Shown piece by piece: positions 1-7,966 of a DNA stretch of 37,128 bases. The first letter of the stretch is position 1; every line of letters starts with the position of its first letter. The notes below the pieces were generated by a model. The model had not been told where the DNA came from. It was given only the letters and a program-made list of their open reading frames with translations, and made no database searches. Source of the stretch: Vibrio splendidus 12E03. GTDB taxonomy: Bacteria; Pseudomonadota; Gammaproteobacteria; Enterobacterales; Vibrionaceae. The DNA is taken from NCBI RefSeq assembly GCF_000272105.2, contig NZ_AJZD02000284.1:1-37128 (forward strand), given 5' to 3'. Both the position numbers and the translations under genes were made by a program.

Positions 1-518
1 CAGCCGTTATCGGCGGTGGTAACTCAGGTATTGAAGCCGCTATTGACCTAGCAGGCATTGTGGAACACGTAACCGTACTTGAATTTGCAGACACGCTACG
101 CGCTGACCAAGTACTTATTGATAAAGCGAACGCAACACCAAACATCGAAATCATCAAAATGGCTCAAACCACACAAGTGTTGGGTGATGGAAACCGCGTA
201 ACAGGTCTGGAATACAAAGACCGCAACACTGAAGAGCTTAAACAGATTGAGCTTGCGGGTATCTTCGTTCAAATCGGTCTAATGCCGAACAGCGAATGGT
301 TGAAAGGTTCGAAGGTTGAGCTTTCACCACGCGGTGAGATTGAGATTAACGCTCATGGCGCAACATCGATGAAAGGTGTGTTCGCAGCAGGCGATGTAAC
401 AACAGTACCTTACAAGCAGATCATCATTGCGATGGGTGAAGGTGCGAAAGCAAGTCTAGGCGCATTTGACCACCTAATTCGTAACCCAGCTCCAGTTAAA
501 GAGGCTGAAACCGCTTAA
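1..518 (+). CDS. ahpF: Alkyl hydroperoxide reductase subunit F, C-terminal part (partial)
   Basis: This is the 3' end of a flavoprotein disulfide reductase; the reading frame is open from base 3, so the 5' part lies outside the window. AhpF takes electrons from NADH and passes them to the peroxiredoxin AhpC, which reduces organic peroxides and H2O2 in the cytoplasm. Visible are the NADH-binding glycine motif [10 protein letters not shown] at the very start and the FAD-contacting segment [19 protein letters not shown] near the C-terminus. These fit AhpF better than plain thioredoxin reductase, since GLMPNSEWL and the tail ending at AETA are AhpF-like. The redox CxxC and N-terminal thioredoxin-like domain would be upstream and cannot be checked. 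ahpC is expected just upstream. A strong terminator follows. Confidence 0.9.
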   Translation, partial: AVIGGGNSGIEAAIDLAGIVEHVTVLEFADTLRADQVLIDKANATPNIEIIKMAQTTQVLGDGNRVTGLEYKDRNTEELKQIELAGIFVQIGLMPNSEWLKGSKVELSPRGEIEINAHGATSMKGVFAAGDVTTVPYKQIIIAMGEGAKASLGAFDHLIRNPAPVKEAETA

Positions 519-627
519 TCTTGTAATCAAATTTTCCTTAAGTGTCCTTGTTAACGTATCAGTTATGATTAACTTATTAGTGATGATTAACTGACTGTTT
601 ATCGTTAACGACTTTGTCGATATTTAG

Positions 628-663
628 ACACCACTCCTATGGATTTAGGAGTGGTTTTTTTCG
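628..663 (+). terminator. Rho-independent terminator of ahpF
   Basis: An 8-bp stem CCACTCCT (631-638) pairs with AGGAGTGG (647-654) around an 8-base loop and is followed directly by an unbroken run of T. It lies about 110 bases after the ahpF stop and ends the transcript before the convergent LysE gene. Confidence 0.9.
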
Positions 664-672
664 TTGTAATTT

Positions 673-1272
673 TTATGCTGGTTGATAAAGCATAAAGGCA
701 ACCACTAGTGCGAGGCTTCCGCCCAAACAACGGTTTACCACCATCATCTGTTTTGGTGATTGAAGCAGCTTTTTAAGCATCGTACCGCAATACGCCCACA
801 CCAACATGCACGGTACGCCCGTGATCACCATGCCTGCAATAATGGTCACCACTTGAATCAGATAGTCAGCATTCGGAGTGATGAACTGAGAAAACACAGT
901 TAACGAAGCAATCCAACCTTTAGGGTTTAACACCTGAACCAACACACCCGACACAAAGCCCGAACGATTATCGGTGGTGCTATCTTCGATTTGCATATTG
1001 GCAATCGACCACGCCATGAACAACAAATAAGCCGCGCCCGCGTACTTCAAAATATTGTATAGCTCTGGGTAAAGAGTGAATAGACTCACCAAGCCGACAC
1101 TGGAGCCTGCCAGTACGATGATGATGCCAACAGCGTTCCCAGAGATAAAAGGCAAAGTAGCAGCAAACCCATAACGACTTGAAATCCCAAGTAATGCGAT
1201 ATTGCCTGCCCCAGGTGTAATTGCAATCGATGTTGAAAATAGCAAGAACGCCAGCATTAATTGAGAGCTCAT
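673..1272 (-). CDS. LysE/RhtB-family amino acid exporter
   Basis: A 199-residue hydrophobic protein with about six membrane segments. The N-terminal TPGAGNIALLGISSRYG stretch is the LysE/RhtB signature region (usually TPGPxN), followed by GNAVG and LNPKGW in the central part, which is another family hallmark. Members export amino acids or their analogues across the inner membrane. The start at 1272 fits the family length (about 200-210). It is divergent from an Lrp/AsnC regulator whose start is 122 bases away, a common pairing in which the Lrp-type protein senses the amino acid and activates the exporter. The substrate cannot be assigned. The signature Pro-x-Asn is Ala-Gly-Asn here (TPGAGN), a mild variant. 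Confidence 0.88.
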   Translation of the reverse strand: MSSQLMLAFLLFSTSIAITPGAGNIALLGISSRYGFAATLPFISGNAVGIIIVLAGSSVGLVSLFTLYPELYNILKYAGAAYLLFMAWSIANMQIEDSTTDNRSGFVSGVLVQVLNPKGWIASLTVFSQFITPNADYLIQVVTIIAGMVITGVPCMLVWAYCGTMLKKLLQSPKQMMVVNRCLGGSLALVVAFMLYQPA

Positions 1273-1394
1273 TTCCTCTCACTCCTAATAAGTAAAGTAT
1301 TGATAGGGAGAGAGTTTACAGATTCGACTAGGAATTAAATTGCTATATAGGCTAATATTAATGCAAATTTGAGCAATATTTTTCCAAATTAACC

Positions 1395-1880
1395 ATGAAA
1401 CAGAAAGAATCCACCAAAGAAGTGTTAGATGACACAGATATCGCCATCTTAGGACATATCCAACAAGACGGTCGCATGAGCAACAGTAAGCTCGCCGAGA
1501 AGGTCAACCTCAGCGAAACCCCATGCTGGCGTCGTTGGAAACGCATGGAAGAAACTGGCTATATCGATGGTTACGCCGCTAAGCTCAATCGTAAGAAATT
1601 AGGCTTTCATGTGGCTGGTTTTACCCTTGTAACACTAGGCAATCATGAAGTTGAAAACACAGAACCGTTCGAAGAGTTTGTTGCAGTCACTGATTGGATT
1701 CCGATGTGTCACTGCATTGCAGGCGGTGCCGACTACATGGTGCAAGTGTTAGCAAAAGATTTAGAAGAGTACTTTGAGCGTATTAGCTCAATAAGACGAG
1801 TGAAAGGCGTGAGTGCCATTCAATCCAACATCTCAGTGAAAGAATTAAAAAACAGCTATCAACTTCCTCTTGAGGACTAG
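1395..1880 (+). CDS. Lrp/AsnC-family transcriptional regulator
   Basis: 161 residues. The N-terminal winged helix-turn-helix (about residues 12-62) carries the family pattern DDTDIAILGHIQQDGR, then NLSETPCWRRWKRMEETGYI. The C-terminal half is an RAM/ActD-like ligand-binding domain with CHCIAGGADYMVQV, the typical G(x)xDyxl segment, which binds an amino acid and drives octamer assembly. No strong Shine-Dalgarno precedes the ATG, but there is no better start. Divergent from a LysE exporter, so that gene is the likely target. It lacks the features that would identify it as the global Lrp itself, so it is best viewed as a local amino-acid-responsive regulator. A bidirectional terminator follows. 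Confidence 0.92.
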   Translation: MKQKESTKEVLDDTDIAILGHIQQDGRMSNSKLAEKVNLSETPCWRRWKRMEETGYIDGYAAKLNRKKLGFHVAGFTLVTLGNHEVENTEPFEEFVAVTDWIPMCHCIAGGADYMVQVLAKDLEEYFERISSIRRVKGVSAIQSNISVKELKNSYQLPLED

Positions 1881-1919
1881 TTCACTTCTCCTGGTAGCCC
1901 TTTTCTTTCAGCAAAACAC

Positions 1920-1961
1920 AAGCCCAGCTCCCTAGGTTTCTGAAACTTAGGGGCTGGGCTT
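1920..1961. terminator. Long bidirectional terminator hairpin
   Basis: AAGCCCAGC at 1920-1928 pairs with GCTGGGCTT at 1953-1961, and the inner CCCTAGGTTTC pairs with GAAACTTAGGG with one mismatch, giving a stem of about 20 bp. It sits between the convergent lrp-like gene (ends 1880) and sdaA (ends 1994) and can serve both strands. Confidence 0.85.
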
Positions 1962-1993
1962 TGTTTGAAACGAATATCGTTTAATTACGCTTT

Positions 1994-3364
1994 CTATTCA
2001 CAAGGGTGAGCTAGATGGATCAAGGCTAAACCACCGAGTGACGTTTCACGATATTTCTTGTTCATGTCTTTACCCGTTTGATACATGGTCGCGATGACCT
2101 TATCCAACGATATCAAAGATTTGCTATTGCGTTTCAATGCCATGCGAGACGCATTAATCGCCTTCATCGCACCCATAGCATTTCGTTCAATACACGGTAC
2201 TTGTACTAAGCCACCAATTGGGTCACATGTCATACCGAGTGAATGTTCCATCGCAATCTCTGCAGCAATACAAATCTGCTCATTACTACCACCGCGCAGG
2301 GCAGTTAAACCTGCAGCCGCCATAGAAGATGAAACGCCCACCTCTCCTTGGCACCCTACTTCGGCACCCGAAATCGAAGCGTTGGTTTTGTACAAAATAC
2401 CAATCGCACCCGATACAGCTAAGAAGTCTTTGAGCTGCTTGGTATCCAACTCTTTAATAAAGCGATGGTAATACATCAATACCGCAGGAATCACGCCCGC
2501 CGCGCCATTGGTTGGAGATGTAACTACTTGACCACCAGCCGCGTTTTCTTCACTCACGGCAAAGGCAAACAAGTTAATCCAATCCATGATTTCCATCGGA
2601 TCGTTTTCAACGGCTGCATTCGCTTCTAGCTTTTTCAATAGGTTTGGCGCACGGCGAGTGACGTTCAAACCGCCATCTAGAATACCTTCAGTCTCAAAAC
2701 CACGTTCCATACAACGCGACATCACGCGCCAGATCTGGTCTGCCTTTTCTGCAATCGCATCAGAATCTTGGAAGGCCGACTCATTTTTCAGAATCATTCC
2801 ACCTAGGCTCATGCCGTTGTCTTCAGCTTGTTTAAGCATTTCATCGGCATTCTTGAAAGGGTAAGCCACCTCGACTGATTGAGTTTTGGTGCCGTTTTGC
2901 AGCTCATCTGCAGTTGCGATAAAACCACCACCAATCGAGTAATAGGTTTCATCGACAATTACCTTTCCAGCTTGATCAAACGCGGTAATCATCATGCCGT
3001 TTTCATGCAGGGGCAGATTGTCTTCGTGAAAGAGCATGTCGGTTTGGTAGTTAAAGCCAATCGCGTGGCTGCCACTCAATTGCATTTCACCACTGTCGAT
3101 AGCGCGTCGCATCGCTTCATTAGCGCTAGTGATCTTAATCGTGTCTGGCTTATTACCAAGCAAACCCAAAATGGTCGCTCTATCGGTATGGTGACCTATT
3201 CCGGTTAACGATAACGAACCATAAAGATCGACCTGAACACGAACCACCTCTGTGATTCTGTCTGCGATTAATTGAGTGAAATGGAAACCCGCAATCATTG
3301 GGCCGTTAGTGTGTGAGCTCGATGGCCCCACACCAATTTTGTAGATATCAAAGATCGATAACAT
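1994..3364 (-). CDS. sdaA: L-serine ammonia-lyase (iron-sulfur dependent)
   Basis: 456 residues. It deaminates L-serine to pyruvate and ammonia in the cytoplasm using a catalytic [4Fe-4S] cluster. The N-terminus MLSIFDIYKIGVGPSSSHT aligns with known SdaA/SdaB starts, which is why I place the start at 3364 although the frame is open 17 codons further. Cluster cysteines are visible at 338 (GCQGEVG), 380 (MTCDPIGG) and 391 (VPCIERN). This is the single-chain form with both beta and alpha regions. The start lies 26 bases after the stop of the symporter gene upstream, so the two form an operon for uptake and breakdown of serine or a related amino acid. Nothing in the active-site motifs looks unusual. 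Confidence 0.95.
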   Translation of the reverse strand: MLSIFDIYKIGVGPSSSHTNGPMIAGFHFTQLIADRITEVVRVQVDLYGSLSLTGIGHHTDRATILGLLGNKPDTIKITSANEAMRRAIDSGEMQLSGSHAIGFNYQTDMLFHEDNLPLHENGMMITAFDQAGKVIVDETYYSIGGGFIATADELQNGTKTQSVEVAYPFKNADEMLKQAEDNGMSLGGMILKNESAFQDSDAIAEKADQIWRVMSRCMERGFETEGILDGGLNVTRRAPNLLKKLEANAAVENDPMEIMDWINLFAFAVSEENAAGGQVVTSPTNGAAGVIPAVLMYYHRFIKELDTKQLKDFLAVSGAIGILYKTNASISGAEVGCQGEVGVSSSMAAAGLTALRGGSNEQICIAAEIAMEHSLGMTCDPIGGLVQVPCIERNAMGAMKAINASRMALKRNSKSLISLDKVIATMYQTGKDMNKKYRETSLGGLALIHLAHPCE

Positions 3365-3390
3365 AGATATACCAGTAAAAAATCGGTCAA

Positions 3391-4932
3391 TTAAGAAAGA
3401 GCGGCATAAAGCCAATCAGGGATAACAGTACAAGCAGCAATCGTCACAACAGCGAACACCAACAAGCCGTAATGACTCGCGGTAGGCTTAGCGAACAAGT
3501 GCTTTTGCTTGGCGATAAATTCGTTTTGCTGTTGTGTCACCTCTCCCCAGAAATGGCTCACAACAACACCTAACACTAAGAAAACCACCGTGCCAATCAA
3601 GGCAAACCAAGGCCAAGAGATGCCACTGTATTTGGCAATAAATACCACTACGACACTACCGATACTGCCTGCAATCACCCCTTTTTCATTCGCTCGCTTG
3701 AAGAACAAACCTAGGATGAAAGAGCCAAGGCGAATACCGACAAAAATCGAAGTTAAGCTAGCAATCGTTTTGAGTACAGATTCATTCGAGACCGCCAGTA
3801 ATGCAGGCACAACAACCGAAGCCGCAGCGACCAGGCTCATTTTTCTTGCTACCGATTCGTAATGTGTATCGGAAGCTGATTTACGGAAAAAGCGCTTATA
3901 AAAATCGAACGTTGCCACGGTTGCCATTGAGTTATACGTCGAATCCAGTGTCGACATTGCCGCAGCAGAAAGAGCCGAAATCACCAAACCAACAATGATT
4001 GGGTTGGTGTGGTTGAAAACAAAATCGAGGATCACTTCGTTGCTGTTCTCAAAACTGCTGTCTTGATAAAAAACGCTCAGTAACACGCCCATCACAGCAA
4101 AGAACAGATAAACAAAGAACGCGCCATAGCCGCAAAGCAGCATGGATTTTTGTGCGGTTTTAACACACTTAGTCGCGAGTGTTCTTTGAATAATCAATTG
4201 GTTAGTACCATATACACTCAGGTGTAAGAAGCTCACAGCAACTAAACCTGCCCACAATGTGGTATCAACACCCAAGTCGAAATCAAGGTTGATGATCTCT
4301 AGATGCTCTGGAGACAGCGCCTCACCCGCATCAATCTTCATCAGCAATAAACCAAAAATCGCAATGCTGCCAATAATCAGCACTGCTGACTGAAGCATGT
4401 CAGTCCATATTACTGTCGAGATACCACCGGCATAGGTGTATAACGCGGTGAACAAACTGATGTAGATAATCGCCTCTGAGATACCTATCGGTAGCACTTG
4501 CACCAAGATCAGGGCAACCGCATACAGAATCACTCCAGCCGAAATGCACTGAACCACAATAAACACAATCGAATTGATCGTGCGAGCAACAACGCCAAAG
4601 CGGTGCTCTAGGTATTCATAGATAGAGGTCAAGCCGAGCTTGTAAAACACAGGAACAAAGAAAACCACAGCGAAAAAGATCACTATTGGGTAATTAAGAT
4701 GAACACTCATCGCTTCCATGCCTGAGCTATAAACCCAGCCCGGCATACCGACGAACGTCATTGCACTGATGTAGGTTGCAAGAATCGACACACCCGCCGT
4801 AAACCAACCAAATTGTTTTCCACCAGTTGAAAAATCGCCACCAACGCTATAGCGCTTGTTTACTAAGTAGCTGATAAATAAAGTAGTTAATACATAAAGA
4901 GCAATAACCACAAAGCTTGAGTACGTAACCAT
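3391..4932 (-). CDS. Sodium:solute symporter (SSS family)
   Basis: 513 residues with about 13-14 hydrophobic segments, the usual size for the SSS/SLC5 family of Na+-driven importers. Family features include an N-terminal GGKQFGWFTAGVSILATYISAMTF segment split around the Na+ site, GWVYSSG, YEYLEHRFG, TYAGGISTVIWTDMLQ and ALSAAAMSTLDSTYNS in the TM8 region that carries Na2-site serines. The gene runs into sdaA with a 26-base gap, so serine is a plausible substrate, but the family also carries sugars, vitamins and organic acids and the context is the only evidence. Probably catabolite-controlled: CRP-like sites lie about 90 and 160 bases upstream. Confidence 0.88.
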   Translation of the reverse strand: MVTYSSFVVIALYVLTTLFISYLVNKRYSVGGDFSTGGKQFGWFTAGVSILATYISAMTFVGMPGWVYSSGMEAMSVHLNYPIVIFFAVVFFVPVFYKLGLTSIYEYLEHRFGVVARTINSIVFIVVQCISAGVILYAVALILVQVLPIGISEAIIYISLFTALYTYAGGISTVIWTDMLQSAVLIIGSIAIFGLLLMKIDAGEALSPEHLEIINLDFDLGVDTTLWAGLVAVSFLHLSVYGTNQLIIQRTLATKCVKTAQKSMLLCGYGAFFVYLFFAVMGVLLSVFYQDSSFENSNEVILDFVFNHTNPIIVGLVISALSAAAMSTLDSTYNSMATVATFDFYKRFFRKSASDTHYESVARKMSLVAAASVVVPALLAVSNESVLKTIASLTSIFVGIRLGSFILGLFFKRANEKGVIAGSIGSVVVVFIAKYSGISWPWFALIGTVVFLVLGVVVSHFWGEVTQQQNEFIAKQKHLFAKPTASHYGLLVFAVVTIAACTVIPDWLYAALS

Positions 4933-5018
4933 TTTTAGATTCCGTTTGTTGTCTGTCGCAAATCATTCGCCGCCAATATTACTCAAAATTGGATATTTTC
5001 CCTCAAAAACCCACAGTA

Positions 5019-5038
5019 AGTGTGAGTATTGTCACTAA
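5019..5038. promoter_or_regulatory. Putative CRP-cAMP binding site 1
   Basis: TGTGA (5021-5025), six bases, then TCACT (5032-5036): 9 of 10 conserved half-site positions match the CRP consensus TGTGA-N6-TCACA. It lies about 90 bases before the symporter start, a good place for activation of the symporter-sdaA operon. Confidence 0.6.
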
Positions 5039-5090
5039 CATAGACGAATAAACGCTCAAAATGTCCCAAAAACTCAAAAACATGTTCTAA

Positions 5091-5106
5091 CGGGATCCAG
5101 ATCACT
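5091..5106. promoter_or_regulatory. Putative CRP-cAMP binding site 2
   Basis: CGGGATCCAGATCACT matches the ideal TGTGATCTAGATCACA at 12 of 16 positions, with a near-perfect right half. It is in the same 347-base divergent region as site 1 but nearer to the MFS gene (start 5280). Confidence 0.4.
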
Positions 5107-5118
5107 AAAAAACACAAA

Positions 5119-5133
5119 GTGGGTACGCACTCA
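5119..5133. promoter_or_regulatory. Putative LacI-family operator upstream of the MFS operon
   Basis: The reverse strand reads TGAGTGCGTACCCAC, matching 12 of 15 bases of the sequence at 9191-9205 in front of the lacI-type gene. Its core GTGCGTAC is near-palindromic with a central CG, the usual design of LacI/PurR operators. A TTGACT -35-like element starts at 5142. The rest of the 4933-5279 gap holds only A/T-rich sequence and no reading frame I would trust. Confidence 0.5.
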
Positions 5134-5279
5134 TTTCAAAATTGACTTTGATCACGGATCTAATAACCATAAAAATTCTATTATCTCTCCCGAAATGAAG
5201 ACGGTGTGATGAAAATAAATAATCAACACACAGTAATTAAAACCAAAACCACCCTATATAAAATAAAGGTTTATCGGTC

Positions 5280-6575
5280 ATGACTACTAAAAAACACATG
5301 AGCGAAGTTCCTATGATTCAAAGGGTAGCCGCATATCTAGCAATTCTAGTGGGTTACTTTTTCTATTGTTATAACTTTGTAATTATTGACTACGTACGCC
5401 CATACATCGTTGAAGCGTATGATGGTATTAACCTGTCAGATACTGCCCAGTTCTATACCTGGCAGTCGGTTGGTGCACTTATTGGCGCATTGAGCTGTGC
5501 TTGGGTAGCAACAAAATTTGGTAAAAAACCCACTCTTATTGCCATCACAGCTCTAAACGGCGGCGCTACCATCATCAATATGATGTTTACCGACTACGCA
5601 ACTTGGGCTGCAATGCGTTTCATCATTGGTTTGTCGCTAGGTGGTTACTTCACAGTAGCGGTAAGCCTGATGATTGGCCTATTTACGCCAACGGTTCGCG
5701 GCAAGTTAACCGCATTTGCTTCTTCGATGTTCTCTGTTGCTCTGATGGCAATGGGTGCGTACGCAGCATTCATTTCTAGCATTGACGCACCTTGGCAGAG
5801 CCTAATGTGGGTAGGTGGTATTCCTCCTCTAGTTGCAGCAGCACTGATGATCTTCATCCTGCCTAGCGACAAGAAAGTGATCGCTTACGGTGAAGAAGAG
5901 CAAGCAGAAGCTGAAGGGGCAAATACGCCTGCGAAGAAAGGCTCTTGGGGTGAAATGCTAAGCGCACCTTACCGTAAGCTAACCATCACTTGTCTATTAC
6001 TGGCTGGCCTTAACTTCTACGGCTACCAATTCTTTTCAGGCTTCGTGACAACGTACCTAAAAGAAGTTCGCCAGTTTGATGGTGCAACTATCGGCATCAT
6101 CTTCTCTATCTCGGCATTCGGTTCTCTATTCGGTGCTTGGGTATGGGGTGCAATCGCGGATAAGTACGGTCGTAAAGTAAACGCGTTTGGTTTCATTCTT
6201 GCTGGTGTAATGGCTTCAGTATTCTTCGTGGCACCAAGCGATGTGATGATCGGCAGCTTAAACATGCTGGCTATCCTAGGTCTTATCTACAACTTCGGCC
6301 TGTCTGCTTCTGCGGTATGGGGTGGTTACTTCTCTGAATTGTTCCCAGCCCACCTACGTAGCTTCGGTGCAGCACTGTTCCACGGCGGTCGTATCATCGG
6401 CATGTGGGCACCAATGGTGTTGGTATTCATCCAAGAACGCAGCGACCTTGCGACAGCAATGTGGGGCTCGCCAATCGTATGGATTGTGGCTGGTCTACTG
6501 TGGCTATCTCTACCAGAAACATTGAAAGGCGGCATCTTCGACAAGAGCAAAAAAGCGGAAGCAGCTAAGGCTTAA
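5280..6575 (+). CDS. MFS transporter (sugar/aromatic-acid importer type)
   Basis: 431 residues with 12 predicted membrane segments and a soluble central loop near residues 200-225 (rich in E, A and K), as usual for the major facilitator superfamily. The motif-A loops are visible twice: WVATKFGKKPTL after TM2 and GAIADKYGRKVNAFG after TM8. ELFPAHLRSFGAALFHGGR resembles the metabolite:H+ symporter branch (sugar, sialate and aromatic-acid carriers). It is the first gene of a run with the SnoaL-fold protein and a porin, so it likely brings the substrate of that pathway through the inner membrane. Codon choice is strongly biased to common Vibrio codons, which suggests high expression. A shared operator suggests control by the LacI protein at 9251. 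Substrate unknown. Confidence 0.88.
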   Translation: MTTKKHMSEVPMIQRVAAYLAILVGYFFYCYNFVIIDYVRPYIVEAYDGINLSDTAQFYTWQSVGALIGALSCAWVATKFGKKPTLIAITALNGGATIINMMFTDYATWAAMRFIIGLSLGGYFTVAVSLMIGLFTPTVRGKLTAFASSMFSVALMAMGAYAAFISSIDAPWQSLMWVGGIPPLVAAALMIFILPSDKKVIAYGEEEQAEAEGANTPAKKGSWGEMLSAPYRKLTITCLLLAGLNFYGYQFFSGFVTTYLKEVRQFDGATIGIIFSISAFGSLFGAWVWGAIADKYGRKVNAFGFILAGVMASVFFVAPSDVMIGSLNMLAILGLIYNFGLSASAVWGGYFSELFPAHLRSFGAALFHGGRIIGMWAPMVLVFIQERSDLATAMWGSPIVWIVAGLLWLSLPETLKGGIFDKSKKAEAAKA

Positions 6576-6619
6576 TTCCCTTTGGTTGAAGATCTCTCAG
6601 GCAAGAAACAAACATCAAT

Positions 6620-6639
6620 CCGGCTGAACAGTCAGCCGG
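6620..6639 (+). other. Intercistronic hairpin between MFS and SnoaL genes
   Basis: CCGGCTGA (6620-6627) and TCAGCCGG (6632-6639) form a perfect 8-bp stem with a 4-base loop. No T-run follows, so it is more likely an mRNA-stability or processing element, or a weak attenuator, than a terminator. Confidence 0.55.
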
Positions 6640-6701
6640 TAACAAAATCCAAATCGAGTCCTGTTCCGAATGTTGACTCGACAACACAAAGAGAAATTAT
6701 T

Positions 6702-7718
6702 ATGTCTAAATATCAAGAAGCTAAACGCATTGTTCGCGAATACTTTGATGCAATGGAAAACGCAACTCACGAGAACGTTGCAGAAGTTCTGAAAGCACAC
6801 ACTTCTGAAGATTACTTGTGGCGTGGTGTTTACCCATTCCGTGAGCAAGAAAGCGCGCAAGCTGCGGCTGACGTATTCTGGGCTCCTATGATGAAATCAA
6901 TGACTCGCATGCAGCGTCGTCAAGATATCTTCATCGGTGGTAACAACGAAGTTAACCCAGATGAGATTTGGGTAATGAGCATGGGTCACTTCATGGGTCT
7001 ATTCGACGCTGAATACCTAGGCATGCGCCCTACTGGCAAGATCATGAACGTTCGCTACGCAGAGTTTAACTGTGTTGTTGATGGCAAAATCACTAAGACA
7101 GGCCTGTTCCTAGACCTTCTAGGCATGATGGATCAAGCGGGTTGCTACCCACTTCCACCATCAACAGGTAAGCACTTCGTATACCCTGGCCCACGCAACC
7201 ACGACGGTCTGTTGTTTGAAGATGCAGCTCCAGAAGAAGGCGTTGCGACTCTTGCTCTAGTAAACAAAATGGTTGATGACCTATCTGCTCTTAACGACAG
7301 CGGCGCGATGGGCTGCCCACCAGAAGTACTAGAGAAAAGCTGGTCAAAAGACATGATTTGGTACGGCCCATGTGGTATCGGCGCGTCTTACACAATTCCT
7401 CGCTACCAACAGCAGCACCAACTTCCTTTCCGTAACAACCTGAAAGACAAGAAGTTCAACGGCCACGTTTGTCGTTTCGCTGAAGGTAACTTCTCTTGTT
7501 TCTTCGGTTGGCCAAACCTATCAAACACACCAACAGGCGGCTTCCTAGGTATGACTGGCGGTGAAGTACGCGCAAACATGCAAGTGGTTGACGTTTACTA
7601 CCGTGACGGTGACAAACTGTCTGAAAACTGGGTTCTTATCGACCTTCCTTACTGGCTACAACAGCAAGGTCTAGATGTGTTCGAACGCACTTCAACCATC
7701 ATGAACCCAACGCTGTAA
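6702..7718 (+). CDS. Tandem SnoaL-like (NTF2-fold) domain protein, function unknown
   Basis: 338 residues. Two related NTF2/SnoaL-type domains are visible: about 5-150 (YQEAKRIVREYFDAMEN, later MGHFMGLFDAEYLGMRPTGK and VRYAEFNCVVDGKITKTGLF) and about 180-330 (LALVNKMVDDLSALN, GGFLGMTGGEVRANMQVVDVYYRDGDK, ENWVLIDLPYWLQQQGLDVF). SnoaL proteins are often polyketide or ester cyclases, but the family includes many enzymes of other kinds. The start at 6702 follows GAGA and begins the conserved domain; the frame is open 40 codons further up without conserved sequence or a ribosome site. It lies between an importer and a porin, so a role in converting the imported substrate is likely. No signal peptide, so cytoplasmic. 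Specific reaction not assignable. Confidence 0.8.
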   Translation: MSKYQEAKRIVREYFDAMENATHENVAEVLKAHTSEDYLWRGVYPFREQESAQAAADVFWAPMMKSMTRMQRRQDIFIGGNNEVNPDEIWVMSMGHFMGLFDAEYLGMRPTGKIMNVRYAEFNCVVDGKITKTGLFLDLLGMMDQAGCYPLPPSTGKHFVYPGPRNHDGLLFEDAAPEEGVATLALVNKMVDDLSALNDSGAMGCPPEVLEKSWSKDMIWYGPCGIGASYTIPRYQQQHQLPFRNNLKDKKFNGHVCRFAEGNFSCFFGWPNLSNTPTGGFLGMTGGEVRANMQVVDVYYRDGDKLSENWVLIDLPYWLQQQGLDVFERTSTIMNPTL

Positions 7719-7792
7719 ATGAAAGGCTTTAATCCCAAAGATTGAAACGAAATAGTGGCAACCTAAATGGACATCTAGTTTAAGTTGCTACG

Positions 7793-7824
7793 CTTACTAG
7801 GAGACCCTTATCGCTCCTAGTAAG
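7793..7824 (+). other. Perfect 11-bp hairpin between SnoaL gene and porin
   Basis: CTTACTAGGAG (7793-7803) and CTCCTAGTAAG (7814-7824) are exact inverted repeats with a 10-base loop. No poly-T tail follows. It may stabilise or limit read-through in the 248-base gap before the porin. The rest of that gap holds no clear promoter. Confidence 0.6.
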
Positions 7825-7966
7825 TGCTCCACACCATTCATTATTGCTCCACTAATAATTGAATCAACTCGTGCCTCATGGATGGGGTACACCCTGCCAA
7901 ACCATTACTAATATAACGGGCTTGAAAGCACGGTGGCTTTCTGCGGCCTGAATAAAGAGAATAACA

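Noticed and set aside
2085..3208. Several plus-strand frames opposite sdaA.
   Set aside because: They are antisense to a strongly conserved enzyme gene and have no recognisable product or ribosome sites.
3365..3415. Longer start for sdaA at 3415.
   Set aside because: The extra 17 residues overlap the symporter stop, lack similarity, and known SdaA proteins start at the MLSIFD-like sequence.
6582..6701. Longer start for the SnoaL-fold protein at 6582.
   Set aside because: The extra 40 codons contain the hairpin at 6620-6639 and have no domain similarity, and the ATG at 6702 has its own ribosome site.
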